A stretch of DNA of 64,000 nt, taken from the NCBI GenBank assembly GCA_934316845.1, contig CAKRDZ010000013.1:11874-75873 (forward strand), read 5' to 3'. How positions within the stretch are numbered: the first letter of the stretch is position 1; every line of letters begins with the position of its first letter. A model generated the notes under the pieces. That model was not told the DNA's origin. It was given only the letters and a program-made list of their open reading frames with translations, and did not search any database. Both the position numbers and the translations under genes were made by a program. The stretch is from an uncultured Eubacterium sp. (GTDB taxonomy: Bacteria > Bacillota > Clostridia > Lachnospirales > Lachnospiraceae). Positions 8,545-18,098 of this stretch are shown one piece after another.

Positions 8545-10269
8545 ATGACACCATTAAAATGGTTTTCCGGATTTTTGAAAAAATACCGGCTGGCAATCGT
8601 GACCGGACTTGTGCTGATGACGGTCATTGTCGCCTGCGCGATCGTAAATCCGTACATTTCCGGAATGATCGTCGATGATGTGATTCAAGGAGGTGCGTAC
8701 GACCTTCTGCCGAAACTGATCGGCATTATGCTCGCCGTGACGGTGGTGCGCGCAATCCTTCGTTATGCCACGCAGATGATGTTTGAAACCTGTTCGCAAG
8801 GGGTGCTTTACCGCATGCGTGACGCGGTGTACCGCAAATTGCTGCAGGAAGATTTTGCCTTTTACAACCGCAACCGGACGGGGGATCTGATGAGCCGCCA
8901 GACCGGAGACATGGACGCAATCCGACATTTTGTCGCCTTTGTCATTTACACGGTATATGAAAATGTACTGATGTTTGTCTTTGCGCTTGTGATGATCTTT
9001 ATGGTAAATGTGAAGCTGGCGCTCTGCATGATGGCCGTACTGCCATTCTGCTTGTTTACCACATATTTACAGTCAAAATATGTAAAACCGAGATTTCACG
9101 AATGCCGTCAGAGTTTTTCGAGCCTCAATGCGTTTGTGCAGGAAAATATCAGCGGAAACCGTGTGGTAAAGGCGTTTGCCAAAGAAGAATACGAGAAAGA
9201 AAAATTTGAAAAAGAAAACGATAAATACCGCGAGGCAGAACTTGGCGCCGCTTCGATCTGGTGTCGTTTTGTACCGGTTTTCGAGCTGCTTTCCAATCTT
9301 TTGATGGTCGTACTTATTTTGTATGGCGGATATCAGGTGATCTGCGGCGAGATGACATTGGGAAATCTTGTCACCGTCAACGGCTATCTGTGGATGCTCT
9401 CCAATCCGCTTCGTTTCGCGGGCTGGTGGGTCAATGACGTGCAGCGTTTTGTCACTTCGGTGGAAAAAATATACGACACGTATTCCAAAGAACCTGATGT
9501 CAAGAAGCCGAAAAAGGGAATTAAGCGCAAGGAAATGCAGGGAAATATTGAGTTTCGCAATGTTTCTTATGAAGTGGAAGGCGAGGACATTATTCACAAT
9601 ATCAGTTTTTCGGTGGAAAAAGGCCAGACAGTGGGAATCCTTGGTTCTACAGGAGCCGGAAAATCGACGATCATGAACCTTCTCTGCCGTTTTTACGATG
9701 TGACGGAAGGAGAAGTTCTGGTCGATGGAATCAATGTAAAAAATTGGGATCTGCATGATCTGCGTGACAATATCGGTATGGCGATGCAGGATGTCTTTTT
9801 GTTTTCCGATACGATTGAGGGAAATATTGCCTACGGAAAGCCGGACTGCACCTTTGAAGAGGTCAAAGAGGCAGCGGTTATGTCGGATGCGAACCTGTTT
9901 ATCAAGGCGATGCCGGACGGCTATCAAACGATTGTCGGCGAGCGCGGAGTAGGACTGAGCGGCGGTCAGAAGCAGCGTATTTCTCTTGCGAGAGCGCTTT
10001 TGAAAAAGCCGTCGATTCTGATTCTTGATGATACGACTTCCGCGGTGGATATGGAGACGGAAAGTTATATTCAGGAACAGTTGAAAAAACTTGGCAGAAA
10101 GCATACCGTCTTTGTCATTGCGTACCGCATTTCTTCGATTAAAGATGCCGATGTGATCTTTGTTATGGACGAGGGGCGGATCGTCGAGCGCGGCAATCAC
10201 GAGAGCCTTTTGAAGCAGAATGGCTATTATGCAACCGTTTACAAACATCAGAATGGAATGGAGGGATAA
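8545..10269 (+). CDS. ABC exporter half-transporter, degenerate ATP site subunit
   Basis: A 574-residue TMD-NBD fusion with six predicted membrane helices in the first 310 residues. Walker A is GSTGAGKST (from residue 367) and the signature LSGGQ is canonical. The Walker B catalytic Glu is Asp496 (LILDDTTS) and the switch His is Tyr527 (IAYRISS). The next gene has normal Glu and His but an altered signature. Together they fit heterodimeric exporters of the TM287/288 or BmrCD type with one inactive ATP site. The start at 8545 follows AGAGGAGAG. Only 2 bp separate it from its partner. The cargo is unknown; drug or lipid-like export is usual in the family. Confidence 0.92.
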   Translation: MTPLKWFSGFLKKYRLAIVTGLVLMTVIVACAIVNPYISGMIVDDVIQGGAYDLLPKLIGIMLAVTVVRAILRYATQMMFETCSQGVLYRMRDAVYRKLLQEDFAFYNRNRTGDLMSRQTGDMDAIRHFVAFVIYTVYENVLMFVFALVMIFMVNVKLALCMMAVLPFCLFTTYLQSKYVKPRFHECRQSFSSLNAFVQENISGNRVVKAFAKEEYEKEKFEKENDKYREAELGAASIWCRFVPVFELLSNLLMVVLILYGGYQVICGEMTLGNLVTVNGYLWMLSNPLRFAGWWVNDVQRFVTSVEKIYDTYSKEPDVKKPKKGIKRKEMQGNIEFRNVSYEVEGEDIIHNISFSVEKGQTVGILGSTGAGKSTIMNLLCRFYDVTEGEVLVDGINVKNWDLHDLRDNIGMAMQDVFLFSDTIEGNIAYGKPDCTFEEVKEAAVMSDANLFIKAMPDGYQTIVGERGVGLSGGQKQRISLARALLKKPSILILDDTTSAVDMETESYIQEQLKKLGRKHTVFVIAYRISSIKDADVIFVMDEGRIVERGNHESLLKQNGYYATVYKHQNGMEG

Positions 10270-10271
10270 AA

Positions 10272-12056
10272 ATGGCGAAGCGAAATACGTTTTCTGAAGA
10301 TGAAATTTACGAAGAAAAATTTGACATCAATCAGGTAAAGCGACTGTTTCATTATGTGAAACCATATCGTGCCCAGATTGCGCTGATTGCCGTATTGATG
10401 CTGAGTTCCTCCGGACTTTCGATGCTGATTCCGACTTTTTTTATGAAAGTGTTGGACGACTGTATTCCGATGGGGATGCCGGGCATGAAACCAATCTTAG
10501 GCTACGTTGCGGCAATCCTTCTGATTACCGTATACGGCATGATCAGTTTGAAACTGAAGATCCGTTATATGAGCCGTATCGGCCAGAATATCGTGCATGA
10601 GATACGAAGTGACATTTTTAATCATTTACAGGAATTGCCATTTTCGTATTACGATGAAAGACCGCATGGAAAAATTCAGGTTAGAGTGGTAAATTATGTA
10701 AATAACCTGAGCGATCTGCTGTCGAATGGTATCATCAATACGATTACGGATCTCTGCAACCTGTTTTTTATCGTAGGTTTTATGATTGCGATCAATGTGA
10801 AACTTACGCTGCTTTGTATGTGCGGACTGCCGGTGCTTGTGTTTGTCGTGGTATTGATCAAGCGCAAACAGCATAAATCCTGGCAGATCCAGTCCAATAA
10901 GCAGTCCAATTTGAACGCCTACATCGCCGAGAGTATCAATGGTGTGCGCGTGACGCAGTCGTTTGTACGCGAAGAGGAAAATATTGACATTTTTAACGGG
11001 CTGTCACGTAGTTATCGAAAAGCGTGGATGCGCGCAGTGCGCTATAATTTCCTAATGTCGCCGATGGTGGATATTATTTCCAATATTACGACAGCATTTA
11101 TCTACGTACTGGGAATCCAGTGGATGTTTCAGCCGGATTCCGGTATTACGGTCGGCGTGCTGGTGGCATTTACCGCGTATATCAGCCGTTTCTGGAACCC
11201 GATCAATACGCTGGCATCCTTTTACAATTCGCTCCTTACGGCGATTTCGTATCTGGAGAGAATTTTTGAGACGATCGATGAACCGGTCGATGTCAAAGAC
11301 CGTGAAGATGCGGTTCCGATGCCGCCGATCCGGGGAGAAGTCGAGTTTCAGGATGTTACTTTTAGTTACGAACCGGGAGTCGAGATTCTTCAGCATGTAA
11401 ATCTGAAGGCGGAGCCGGGAAAATGTATCGCGATCGTTGGCCCGACAGGAGCCGGAAAATCGACGATTGTGAATCTCATCAGTCGTTTTTACGATGTCGA
11501 CAGCGGAAAGGTGCTGATCGACGGCGTTGACATCAGCGGCGTGACATTGAAAAGTCTTCGAAGCCAGATGGGAATTATGATGCAGGACAGTTTTATCTTT
11601 TCCGGAACGATTATGGACAATATCCGCTACGGCAATCAGGACGCAAGCGATGAAGAGGTCATCGAGGCGGCGAAAGTGGTCTGTGCGCATGATTTTATCA
11701 TGGAAATGGAAAACGGCTACCAGACGGCCGTAAATGAACGGGGAAGCCGCCTTTCTGCCGGACAGCGCCAGTTGATCTCGTTCGCGAGAGCACTTCTTGC
11801 GTGCCCGAACATTCTCATTATGGATGAGGCGACATCGAGCATCGATACCGAGACGGAAATCCTTCTGCAAAAGGGATTAAACCGCCTTCTGGAAGGAAGA
11901 ACTTCGTTTATTATCGCGCATCGTCTTTCGACGATTAAAAATGCGGATGAAATTTTGTACGTCGACAAAGGTGGCATCGTCGAACGTGGAAATCACGAGG
12001 AACTGATGGCGAAACGGGGCGAATATTACCGCCTGCAAATGGCGCAGAAGAGTTGA
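10272..12056 (+). CDS. ABC exporter half-transporter, catalytic subunit
   Basis: A 594-residue TMD-NBD protein. Walker A is GPTGAGKST, the Walker B Glu519 is in LIMDEATSS, and the switch His550 is in IIAHRLST. The signature is LSAGQ (Ala496 in place of Gly). The combined site of this NBD with the LSGGQ of the upstream partner is therefore competent, while the reciprocal site has Asp, Tyr and LSAGQ. It starts 2 bp after the partner and is certainly cotranscribed. A CmpB-type membrane protein follows after about 40 bp. Substrate not inferable from sequence. Confidence 0.93.
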   Translation: MAKRNTFSEDEIYEEKFDINQVKRLFHYVKPYRAQIALIAVLMLSSSGLSMLIPTFFMKVLDDCIPMGMPGMKPILGYVAAILLITVYGMISLKLKIRYMSRIGQNIVHEIRSDIFNHLQELPFSYYDERPHGKIQVRVVNYVNNLSDLLSNGIINTITDLCNLFFIVGFMIAINVKLTLLCMCGLPVLVFVVVLIKRKQHKSWQIQSNKQSNLNAYIAESINGVRVTQSFVREEENIDIFNGLSRSYRKAWMRAVRYNFLMSPMVDIISNITTAFIYVLGIQWMFQPDSGITVGVLVAFTAYISRFWNPINTLASFYNSLLTAISYLERIFETIDEPVDVKDREDAVPMPPIRGEVEFQDVTFSYEPGVEILQHVNLKAEPGKCIAIVGPTGAGKSTIVNLISRFYDVDSGKVLIDGVDISGVTLKSLRSQMGIMMQDSFIFSGTIMDNIRYGNQDASDEEVIEAAKVVCAHDFIMEMENGYQTAVNERGSRLSAGQRQLISFARALLACPNILIMDEATSSIDTETEILLQKGLNRLLEGRTSFIIAHRLSTIKNADEILYVDKGGIVERGNHEELMAKRGEYYRLQMAQKS

Positions 12057-12095
12057 TGTTTAGTTTACCAATGAGAGAAAGGATGAAAGATTACA

Positions 12096-13385
12096 ATGAC
12101 AGGATACCAGATTTTATGGCTGTTTTTATGCTACTCCTTTACCGGATGGATATTGGAGACGGTGGTGGCAACACTGCGGCAGCGGCGGATCACAAACCGT
12201 GGTCTGATCAATGGCCCGTTTTGTATCATTTACGGAATCAGTGCGGTGCTGATCACATTTACCGTGCAGGAATTGACCGGTGTGGCGCTGTTTCTGTTTT
12301 CTGCGGTCTATGCTACAGTAGTAGAATGGATTGCCGGACACTTGATCGAAAAAATATACCACGAGCGCTGGTGGAATTACTCGGATGTGAAATGGAATCT
12401 CGGAGGTTACGTCTGTCTTCCGGCATCGGTGTTGTGGGGCGCTCTCGGATTTTTTGCCGTAACAGCAGGAAACCGCCTGCTGCTTGAACTTTTCCGGGTT
12501 TGTCCTTTTGTGGTAATGCGTGTCATCCTTTGGGTGATCGTGGGACTGCTTTTAGCGGATGTGCTCTTTTCGTTGATTCCAATTTTTTACAAAGGCGAAG
12601 GCGTCGAACTTGTGAAAGAGGCCGATGGAAAATTTACGGAAATAAGCAAACGGCTGCGTCACTGGATCACCATGCGTATGGCAAGACGTATCCGCAAAGC
12701 CTATCCGAAGTCTGAGAAGGTGGAAAAGGCAGAAAAACGGACAGACGTATTTGCGTATGGATGCGGATTTTATAAAGTGGTATTATTGTTTTTTATCGGT
12801 TCGTTTTTAGGAGACATTGTGGAGACGATCTTCTGCCGCCTGAAAGCGGGTGTGTGGATGAGCCGGAGCAGCGTTGTCTGGGGGCCGTTCAGCATTGTAT
12901 GGGGACTTGCGATCGCAGTTATCACGGCAATGCTTGTCCGCTACAAGGACCGGAGCGACGGATTTCTCTTTACGCTTGGCGTATTTCTTGGGGGTGCATA
13001 TGAATATCTCTGTAGCGTATTTACAGAAATTGTATTTGGAAAAGTGTTCTGGGACTACAGCAATATGCCGTTTAACCTGGGTGGCCGTATTAACCTGCTG
13101 TACTGTCTGTTTTGGGGCATTGCTTCCGTAGTCTGGTTCAAGATCATTTATGTACGGATTTCCAATGCGATTGAAAAGGTTCCGATAAAGGTGGGAAAAG
13201 CCGTGACATGGGTGCTTATCGTATTTATGTGTGTCAATGTGGCGGTAACCTGTATGGCGCTTGTCCGCCACGACCAAAGGGCGCACGGCATCCCGGCGCA
13301 AAGCGGCTGGCAGCAGTCGATGGATGAGCATTTTGACGATGCGCGGATGGAGAGAATTTATCCCGATGCCCAGCAGGCGGATTAA
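12096..13385 (+). CDS. CmpB-type (pfam06541-like) membrane protein, duplicated
   Basis: A 429-residue integral membrane protein with an internal duplication. The first half has SFTGWILETVVATL, GLINGPFCIIYG and WNYSDVKWNLGGYVCL. The second half has SFLGDIVETIFCRL, SVVWGPFSIVWG and WDYSNMPFNLGGRINL. This doubled pattern is the signature of putative ABC-transporter type IV (CmpB) proteins, many of which carry one copy. It follows the ABC exporter pair by 39 bp and may be cotranscribed. Its biochemical role is not established. A charged cytoplasmic linker (about residues 170-215) joins the halves. Confidence 0.82.
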   Translation: MTGYQILWLFLCYSFTGWILETVVATLRQRRITNRGLINGPFCIIYGISAVLITFTVQELTGVALFLFSAVYATVVEWIAGHLIEKIYHERWWNYSDVKWNLGGYVCLPASVLWGALGFFAVTAGNRLLLELFRVCPFVVMRVILWVIVGLLLADVLFSLIPIFYKGEGVELVKEADGKFTEISKRLRHWITMRMARRIRKAYPKSEKVEKAEKRTDVFAYGCGFYKVVLLFFIGSFLGDIVETIFCRLKAGVWMSRSSVVWGPFSIVWGLAIAVITAMLVRYKDRSDGFLFTLGVFLGGAYEYLCSVFTEIVFGKVFWDYSNMPFNLGGRINLLYCLFWGIASVVWFKIIYVRISNAIEKVPIKVGKAVTWVLIVFMCVNVAVTCMALVRHDQRAHGIPAQSGWQQSMDEHFDDARMERIYPDAQQAD

Positions 13386-13419
13386 CAAAAAATAGTTACG
13401 AAAAAGTTGAGATGCCCTC

Positions 13420-13448
13420 TTGCATTTATCGAACATATGTGCTATACT
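13420..13448 (+). promoter_or_regulatory. Promoter with LexA-like box in its spacer
   Basis: TTGCAT (13420-13425), 17 bases, TATACT (13443-13448). Within and just past the spacer lies CGAACATATGTGCT (13430-13443), matching 12 of 14 positions of the Gram-positive LexA/DinR consensus CGAACRNRYGTTYG (mismatches at positions 12 and 14). Repressor bound there would block RNA polymerase. The downstream genes are a DNA repair-type pair, which fits SOS control. Confidence 0.6.
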
Positions 13449-13488
13449 AACACAAAACAAACGTTCGATTAAGCAAGGGGGCTTTTTT

Positions 13489-14880
13489 ATGGATCTGTCA
13501 GCGGATATTTTTCAAAAACTGGAGATTTTGGCAGATGCGGCGAAGTACGACGTCGCCTGTACTTCCAGCGGATCAAGCCGAAAGGGAAAAAAGGGAATGA
13601 TGGGAAATGCGGTCGCCGGAGGGATCTGTCACTGTTTTGCGGCGGACGGCAGATGTATTTCCCTGCTTAAGATATTACAGACCAATGAATGCGTCTATGA
13701 CTGTAAATATTGTCAGAACCGCTGCTCGAATGATGTCCCGCGGGCTTCGTTTACACCGGAAGAGATTGCAGAACTGACGATTTCGTTTTACCGCAGAAAT
13801 TATATCGAAGGCTTGTTTTTAAGTTCCGGGATACGGAAAAATCCCGATTATACGATGGAGCAGATGTACCAGGTGGTGTATCTGCTGCGGACAAAATATA
13901 AATTTAACGGCTATATTCATGTCAAGGCGATTCCGGGGGCAGATCCGCTGTTGATCGAAAAGACGGGATGGCTTGTGGATCGTATGAGTGCGAATCTGGA
14001 ACTTCCTACGGCAGATGGGTTAAAGACGCTCGCACCGCAGAAATCACGGAAAAAGATTTTGACACCGCTCCGCCAGATTCAGGTAGGACGGCAGGAAAAT
14101 GCACTTCTGCTGAATGATGGCAGAACGGCCTCGATGCCGCTTCTTCCGGATAAGATGCGGAAAGATTTTGCTTTGCAGGAGGTAAAAAAGGGAAGTTCGT
14201 TTGTGCCGGCGGGGCAGAGCACACAGATGATCGTGGGGGCGACCGGGGAAAGTGATTATGAGATTGTCCATGTGGCAGAGGCTTTGTATAAAAATTTTGA
14301 TCTGAAAAGGGTATTTTATTCTGCTTTTGTCAATACGACGGGAGATCCCCTGCTTCCGGCGACGAAGGAAGGTCCGCCGCTTTTGCGGGAACACCGTTTG
14401 TATCAGGCAGATTTTCTGCTCCGGTTTTACCAGTTTAAAGCCGATGAGATCATTAACGCAGACAATCCGTTTTTGAATGTTCAGGTAGATCCAAAATGCA
14501 ATTGGGCATTAAACCACCTCGAATATTTTCCGGTGGAAGTGCAGACAGCAGATTATCATACGCTGCTCCGGATCCCCGGAGTCGGCGTAAAGTCGGCGCG
14601 GCGGATCATGGCAGCGAGACGGCTTGGGAAACTGGATTATAGTTCCCTTAAAAAATTTGGTGTTGTTTTGAAGCGCGCGATGTACTTTATTACATGTGGG
14701 GGTAAAACGATGGTTCCTCTGCGGATGAACGAACGCTTTATCCTGACGAATCTCCTTGGTCTGCGGGAGAGGCTTCCGGCAACAGTTACCGGAGAAGACC
14801 GATATGAGCAGTTATCGCTTTTGGACATTTATCCGCAGGGAGAGCCGGAAGTGACTGGGCAGAGGAGGCGTGTTCGATGA
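13489..14880 (+). CDS. Radical SAM protein of the UDG-linked DNA repair/modification type
   Basis: Start at ATG 13489 behind AAGGGGG. The product is 463 residues. Cys68, Cys72 and Cys75 in NECVYDCKYCQNRC form the CxxxCxxC site for the SAM-cleaving [4Fe-4S] cluster. Near residues 360-390, IPGVGVKSARRIMAARRLG is a helix-hairpin-helix DNA-binding motif. This layout matches the family described as putative DNA modification/repair radical SAM protein (TIGR03916), normally found with a uracil-DNA-glycosylase-type partner. The partner gene follows with a 4-bp overlap. The reaction is unknown. A LexA-like box on the promoter suggests DNA-damage induction. Confidence 0.88.
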   Translation: MDLSADIFQKLEILADAAKYDVACTSSGSSRKGKKGMMGNAVAGGICHCFAADGRCISLLKILQTNECVYDCKYCQNRCSNDVPRASFTPEEIAELTISFYRRNYIEGLFLSSGIRKNPDYTMEQMYQVVYLLRTKYKFNGYIHVKAIPGADPLLIEKTGWLVDRMSANLELPTADGLKTLAPQKSRKKILTPLRQIQVGRQENALLLNDGRTASMPLLPDKMRKDFALQEVKKGSSFVPAGQSTQMIVGATGESDYEIVHVAEALYKNFDLKRVFYSAFVNTTGDPLLPATKEGPPLLREHRLYQADFLLRFYQFKADEIINADNPFLNVQVDPKCNWALNHLEYFPVEVQTADYHTLLRIPGVGVKSARRIMAARRLGKLDYSSLKKFGVVLKRAMYFITCGGKTMVPLRMNERFILTNLLGLRERLPATVTGEDRYEQLSLLDIYPQGEPEVTGQRRRVR

Positions 14881-15668
14881 ATCAAAATCAATTGACAGAA
14901 TCTGCAGGGAGATATGTGTATCTTTGCGAAGACAGCACCGAGGGGATTTTTACTGCGGTTTATGATGCCTTTGCGGGTGGACACCGGAAAGAAGATACCG
15001 TTCTGCGTCTGGCAGACAGTACGTATACGACCGAACTTTTTACGACGTATATAACGGTTGAGACGGATATGGAAAAAGCGGCGAAGGTTGCACGTACGAT
15101 GCAGAAAAAAGTGTCGTGGCAGGTTTACGATGCCTTACAGATGGCTTCCCTTTCCTATATGCCGGAAAAAGCGGATGTCATCTATCGTGTTATTATTCTT
15201 GCGCTGCAAATGGGAAATCAGGTGCTTGACCATCTTACCGACGCGAATGTTGCACAACTGTTTAAAATGGAAAGAAATGCCAATAACGAGATTCTGCATG
15301 AACAGGGATTTTTACGGTTTGAAGAACTGGCAAGCGGTGTTTTGTTTGCGAGGATCAATCCGAAAAATGCGATCCTTCCCTATCTTGCGTATCATTTCTC
15401 AGATCGCTTTCCGGAGGAAAACTGGGTGATTGCAGATACGACACATGGGAGTATGATGATCCATGAAAGAGGAAAAGGGTGTTCCTATATCCATGCGAAA
15501 GACGAGGACTTTGACCGGATTTTGTTGTCCTATTCCGAGGAAGAGGAAGTTTTCCAAAAACTGTGGAAACGCTATATTGACTCTATTGGGATCAAAGCCC
15601 GTGAAAATATCAGTTTGCAGAACCAGATGCTGCCATTGCGCTTTCGGAAGTATATGAAAGAGTTTTAA
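14877..15668 (+). CDS. DUF4130/TIGR03915-type DNA metabolism protein
   Basis: A 263-residue soluble protein whose ATG overlaps the TGA of the radical SAM gene (ATGA). Its text, with FTAVYDAFAGG near the N-terminus and FLRFEELASGVLFARINPKNAILPYL split across mid-protein, fits the partner family of UDG-linked radical SAM proteins (DUF4130). In other genomes this domain can be fused to uracil-DNA glycosylase. Its activity is not established. Its last 59 bp overlap the 3' end of the convergent MATE gene, and no terminator is visible between them, so antisense interference is possible. Confidence 0.82.
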   Translation: MNQNQLTESAGRYVYLCEDSTEGIFTAVYDAFAGGHRKEDTVLRLADSTYTTELFTTYITVETDMEKAAKVARTMQKKVSWQVYDALQMASLSYMPEKADVIYRVIILALQMGNQVLDHLTDANVAQLFKMERNANNEILHEQGFLRFEELASGVLFARINPKNAILPYLAYHFSDRFPEENWVIADTTHGSMMIHERGKGCSYIHAKDEDFDRILLSYSEEEEVFQKLWKRYIDSIGIKARENISLQNQMLPLRFRKYMKEF

Positions 15669-17031
15669 GCTCTTTCAGTTCCCGAATCGTAAAGATCCCA
15701 CAGACGATCCCCGTAGCGGCGTCGGCAATCGGACCAGCGTACATGACGCCATCGATTCCCATAAAAAGTGGGAAAACGATAATGAGTGGAAGCAGAAACA
15801 GGATCTGTCTTGTCAAAGACATAAACACACCGAGGGAAGATTTTCCGATCGAGTTGAAAAAGTTTGATGTGACCGGCTGAATCCCGTTGATCAGCGTTAA
15901 AAACATATAGATACGGAAGTAACGCTCTGAAAACTGGAAGTACAATTCACTCCCCTCTCCAAAGACACCGATGATCTGCCTTGGGAATAATTGGAAACAT
16001 GCAAATGCAATCAAGGATAATGCCGTTGCAGTGCCAAGAGCGAGCAGGTAGGTTTTCCGCACACGGGTGTACTTTGCGGCTCCGTAATTAAAACCAATGA
16101 TTGGCTGGATTCCCTGAGAGATGCCGATGACAAAGGACATAAAGATCATGTTTACTTTTGTTATGATACCGGCGCAGGCAAGTGGGATGTCTCCACCATA
16201 TACCGAAAGTGCGCCATAATGAGCCAGCGTATTATTCATTACAATCTGTACGACGGTCATGGCAATCTGGTTAAAGCAGGCACAGGCACCCAGTTTCATT
16301 ATGTTTGCAACGTGGGATGTCGTAATCCGGAAACTACTCCGCTCCAAATGAATGGTTTTAAAATGAAACATATAGCGGAGGCTGATACAGAAAGAGACAA
16401 TCTGACCGAGGATTGTAGCCAGCGCCGCACCTGTCATTCCCATATGCAGGGAAAAGATAAATATCGGATCAAGGATTGTATTTACGATGGCACCCGTGAG
16501 CATCGATATCATGGAATAGCGCGGACTTCCATCGGCGAGGATCAGTTTACTCATACCGGTATTCATAATCAGAAAGGGAAATCCGATCGCAGTAATCCGC
16601 GTATATTGCTCCGCATAAGGAAGAACTTCCCTCGTTGCACCAAAAAACGTAAGCATTGGTGTGAGAAAAAGAGTTGTCGCGGCAAATAAAGCAATTCCCA
16701 ATATTGCCATAAGGAGAATGCCACAGCCGGCGTAACTGGCAGATTCCCTTTCTCTTCCTGCTCCAAGTTTCAGCGAAACGTTGGTGGCACTTCCGATGCC
16801 AAGCAGAAGTGAAATCGCGGTACAGGTTGTGGAAAGCGGAAAGGCGATGTTGGTCGCAGCATTTCCCAGCATACCGACACCCTGTCCGATAAAGATCTGA
16901 TCGACGATATTATAAAGAGCCGTAACCAGCATTGAAATTACGCAGGGAATGGCGAATTCGACCAGCAGACGGGATTCTTTTTTAAATCCGAGTGGATTTT
17001 GTGTTTCTGTAGTTGTATTTTTTATATTCAT
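15610..17031 (-). CDS. MATE-family multidrug/sodium efflux pump
   Basis: A 473-residue polytopic protein (about 12 helices) in two homologous halves, each beginning with a MATE-like segment: IPCVISMLVTALYNIVDQIF in the first and ACFNQIAMTVVQIVMNNTLA in the second. MATE pumps export cationic drugs or metabolites using a sodium or proton gradient. I place the start at ATG 17031; an in-frame GTG lies at 17049. The gene overlaps the convergent DUF4130 gene by 59 bp at its 3' end. It is monocistronic and divergent from the zinc-ribbon gene. Confidence 0.92.
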   Translation of the reverse strand: MNIKNTTTETQNPLGFKKESRLLVEFAIPCVISMLVTALYNIVDQIFIGQGVGMLGNAATNIAFPLSTTCTAISLLLGIGSATNVSLKLGAGRERESASYAGCGILLMAILGIALFAATTLFLTPMLTFFGATREVLPYAEQYTRITAIGFPFLIMNTGMSKLILADGSPRYSMISMLTGAIVNTILDPIFIFSLHMGMTGAALATILGQIVSFCISLRYMFHFKTIHLERSSFRITTSHVANIMKLGACACFNQIAMTVVQIVMNNTLAHYGALSVYGGDIPLACAGIITKVNMIFMSFVIGISQGIQPIIGFNYGAAKYTRVRKTYLLALGTATALSLIAFACFQLFPRQIIGVFGEGSELYFQFSERYFRIYMFLTLINGIQPVTSNFFNSIGKSSLGVFMSLTRQILFLLPLIIVFPLFMGIDGVMYAGPIADAATGIVCGIFTIRELKELKTLSYTSESAMAASGSAN

Positions 17032-17137
17032 AATTGTGGATAACCTCACTTTGTATAAGCAACAGCCCGATAATTGGTATCTTACTACAATTATGTCCCT
17101 TTTTCAAGCATTTCATTATGACTTTATACAGTGTTTA

Positions 17138-17166
17138 TTGACAAAACCAGACATTTTTTCTATAAT
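17138..17166 (+). promoter_or_regulatory. Consensus SigA promoter
   Basis: TTGACA (17138-17143), 17 bases, TATAAT (17161-17166): a perfect consensus. It precedes the zinc-ribbon gene and probably drives the Hpt gene as well. Confidence 0.8.
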
Positions 17167-17196
17167 TAGAGGCATATACACAAGGAGGGGATAGAG

Positions 17197-18081
17197 ATGC
17201 GTTGTCCAAATTGTAAAACAGAATTGAAGCAGGATGATGTTTACTGCTATCAATGTGGCACAAGAATCAACTGGTTCTGGCGTTTTAAGATGCATTTGAT
17301 CGTGGCGGCAGTTGTCATTGTCGTGCTTGCCGGGGGGACGGTCACCGGAGTCACTCTTTATAAAAATGGTGTTTTTGATGCCAAGAAAGATACCGTGGCA
17401 GAGCAGCCGGTGCAGACACAGGAACCATCCAAAAAAGACAGCAAAACAGAGGACAGTTCTGCGCAGACAGCAAAGGCTGACGTGGCACCGGGGCAGACGA
17501 CAAAAGATACCGCGGCATCCGATTTTATTGCTGTGGATAAGACCAAAGACATGAAACCGAAATTGAAGAATCTGACCGAGCAGACGGCACCGTTTTTGTC
17601 ATTGTGCGTTCGCTGGAAAGATTTGGGAGGCGGTAAGTTTACCTGGGATAATCAGGTGGCGACACAGGCGGTATTGTATGATATGCTCTATGGAGATCCG
17701 GCGACGGGGACGGGCGAAATGCATGTAAGAGGCTATGATAACTCTTATGCGGGAATTGCCAAACGTGTAAAGAAAGAGATGAAAGCGCGTTACGGAGATG
17801 CGTATACGTTTGATATAAATTATGGGGATACGTTTCCGTATTATTTGTTCCGCAAGCAGAATAAAAAAATAGAATATGCCGGTGAAGAACTCCGCTCGGA
17901 AAAATGTGATGCCAAAGTTACGAAAGTGACCCAGGTGGCAGCGGACACTTATAAAGCAGAGATCAAGGCGGGGATTGTAAAAACATACAATCCGTCAAAT
18001 GGAACGTGGAAAAAGTTCAAACTTACAATCGTAAAAGATAAAAAAAGTAAATATGGTTACCATATTACCAATGTACAATAA
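17197..18081 (+). CDS. Membrane-anchored zinc-ribbon protein
   Basis: A 294-residue protein. Cys3/Cys6 (CPNC) and Cys17/Cys20 (CYQC) make an N-terminal zinc ribbon facing the cytoplasm, and one membrane segment spans about residues 31-53. A Thr/Gln/Asp/Lys-rich linker (about 65-115) leads to an external domain of about 180 residues with no known motif. Zinc-ribbon plus single-helix plus extracellular-domain proteins are common in Firmicutes with varied or unknown roles. AGGAGGGG lies before the ATG, and a perfect promoter lies 30 bp upstream. The Hpt gene follows after 17 bp. Confidence 0.75.
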   Translation: MRCPNCKTELKQDDVYCYQCGTRINWFWRFKMHLIVAAVVIVVLAGGTVTGVTLYKNGVFDAKKDTVAEQPVQTQEPSKKDSKTEDSSAQTAKADVAPGQTTKDTAASDFIAVDKTKDMKPKLKNLTEQTAPFLSLCVRWKDLGGGKFTWDNQVATQAVLYDMLYGDPATGTGEMHVRGYDNSYAGIAKRVKKEMKARYGDAYTFDINYGDTFPYYLFRKQNKKIEYAGEELRSEKCDAKVTKVTQVAADTYKAEIKAGIVKTYNPSNGTWKKFKLTIVKDKKSKYGYHITNVQ

Positions 18082-18098
18082 GAAGAGAGAAAATAACA

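Noticed and set aside
12053..12487. Second frame at the start of the CmpB-type gene
   Set aside because: It is a shadow of the real frame, which shows the duplicated membrane motifs.
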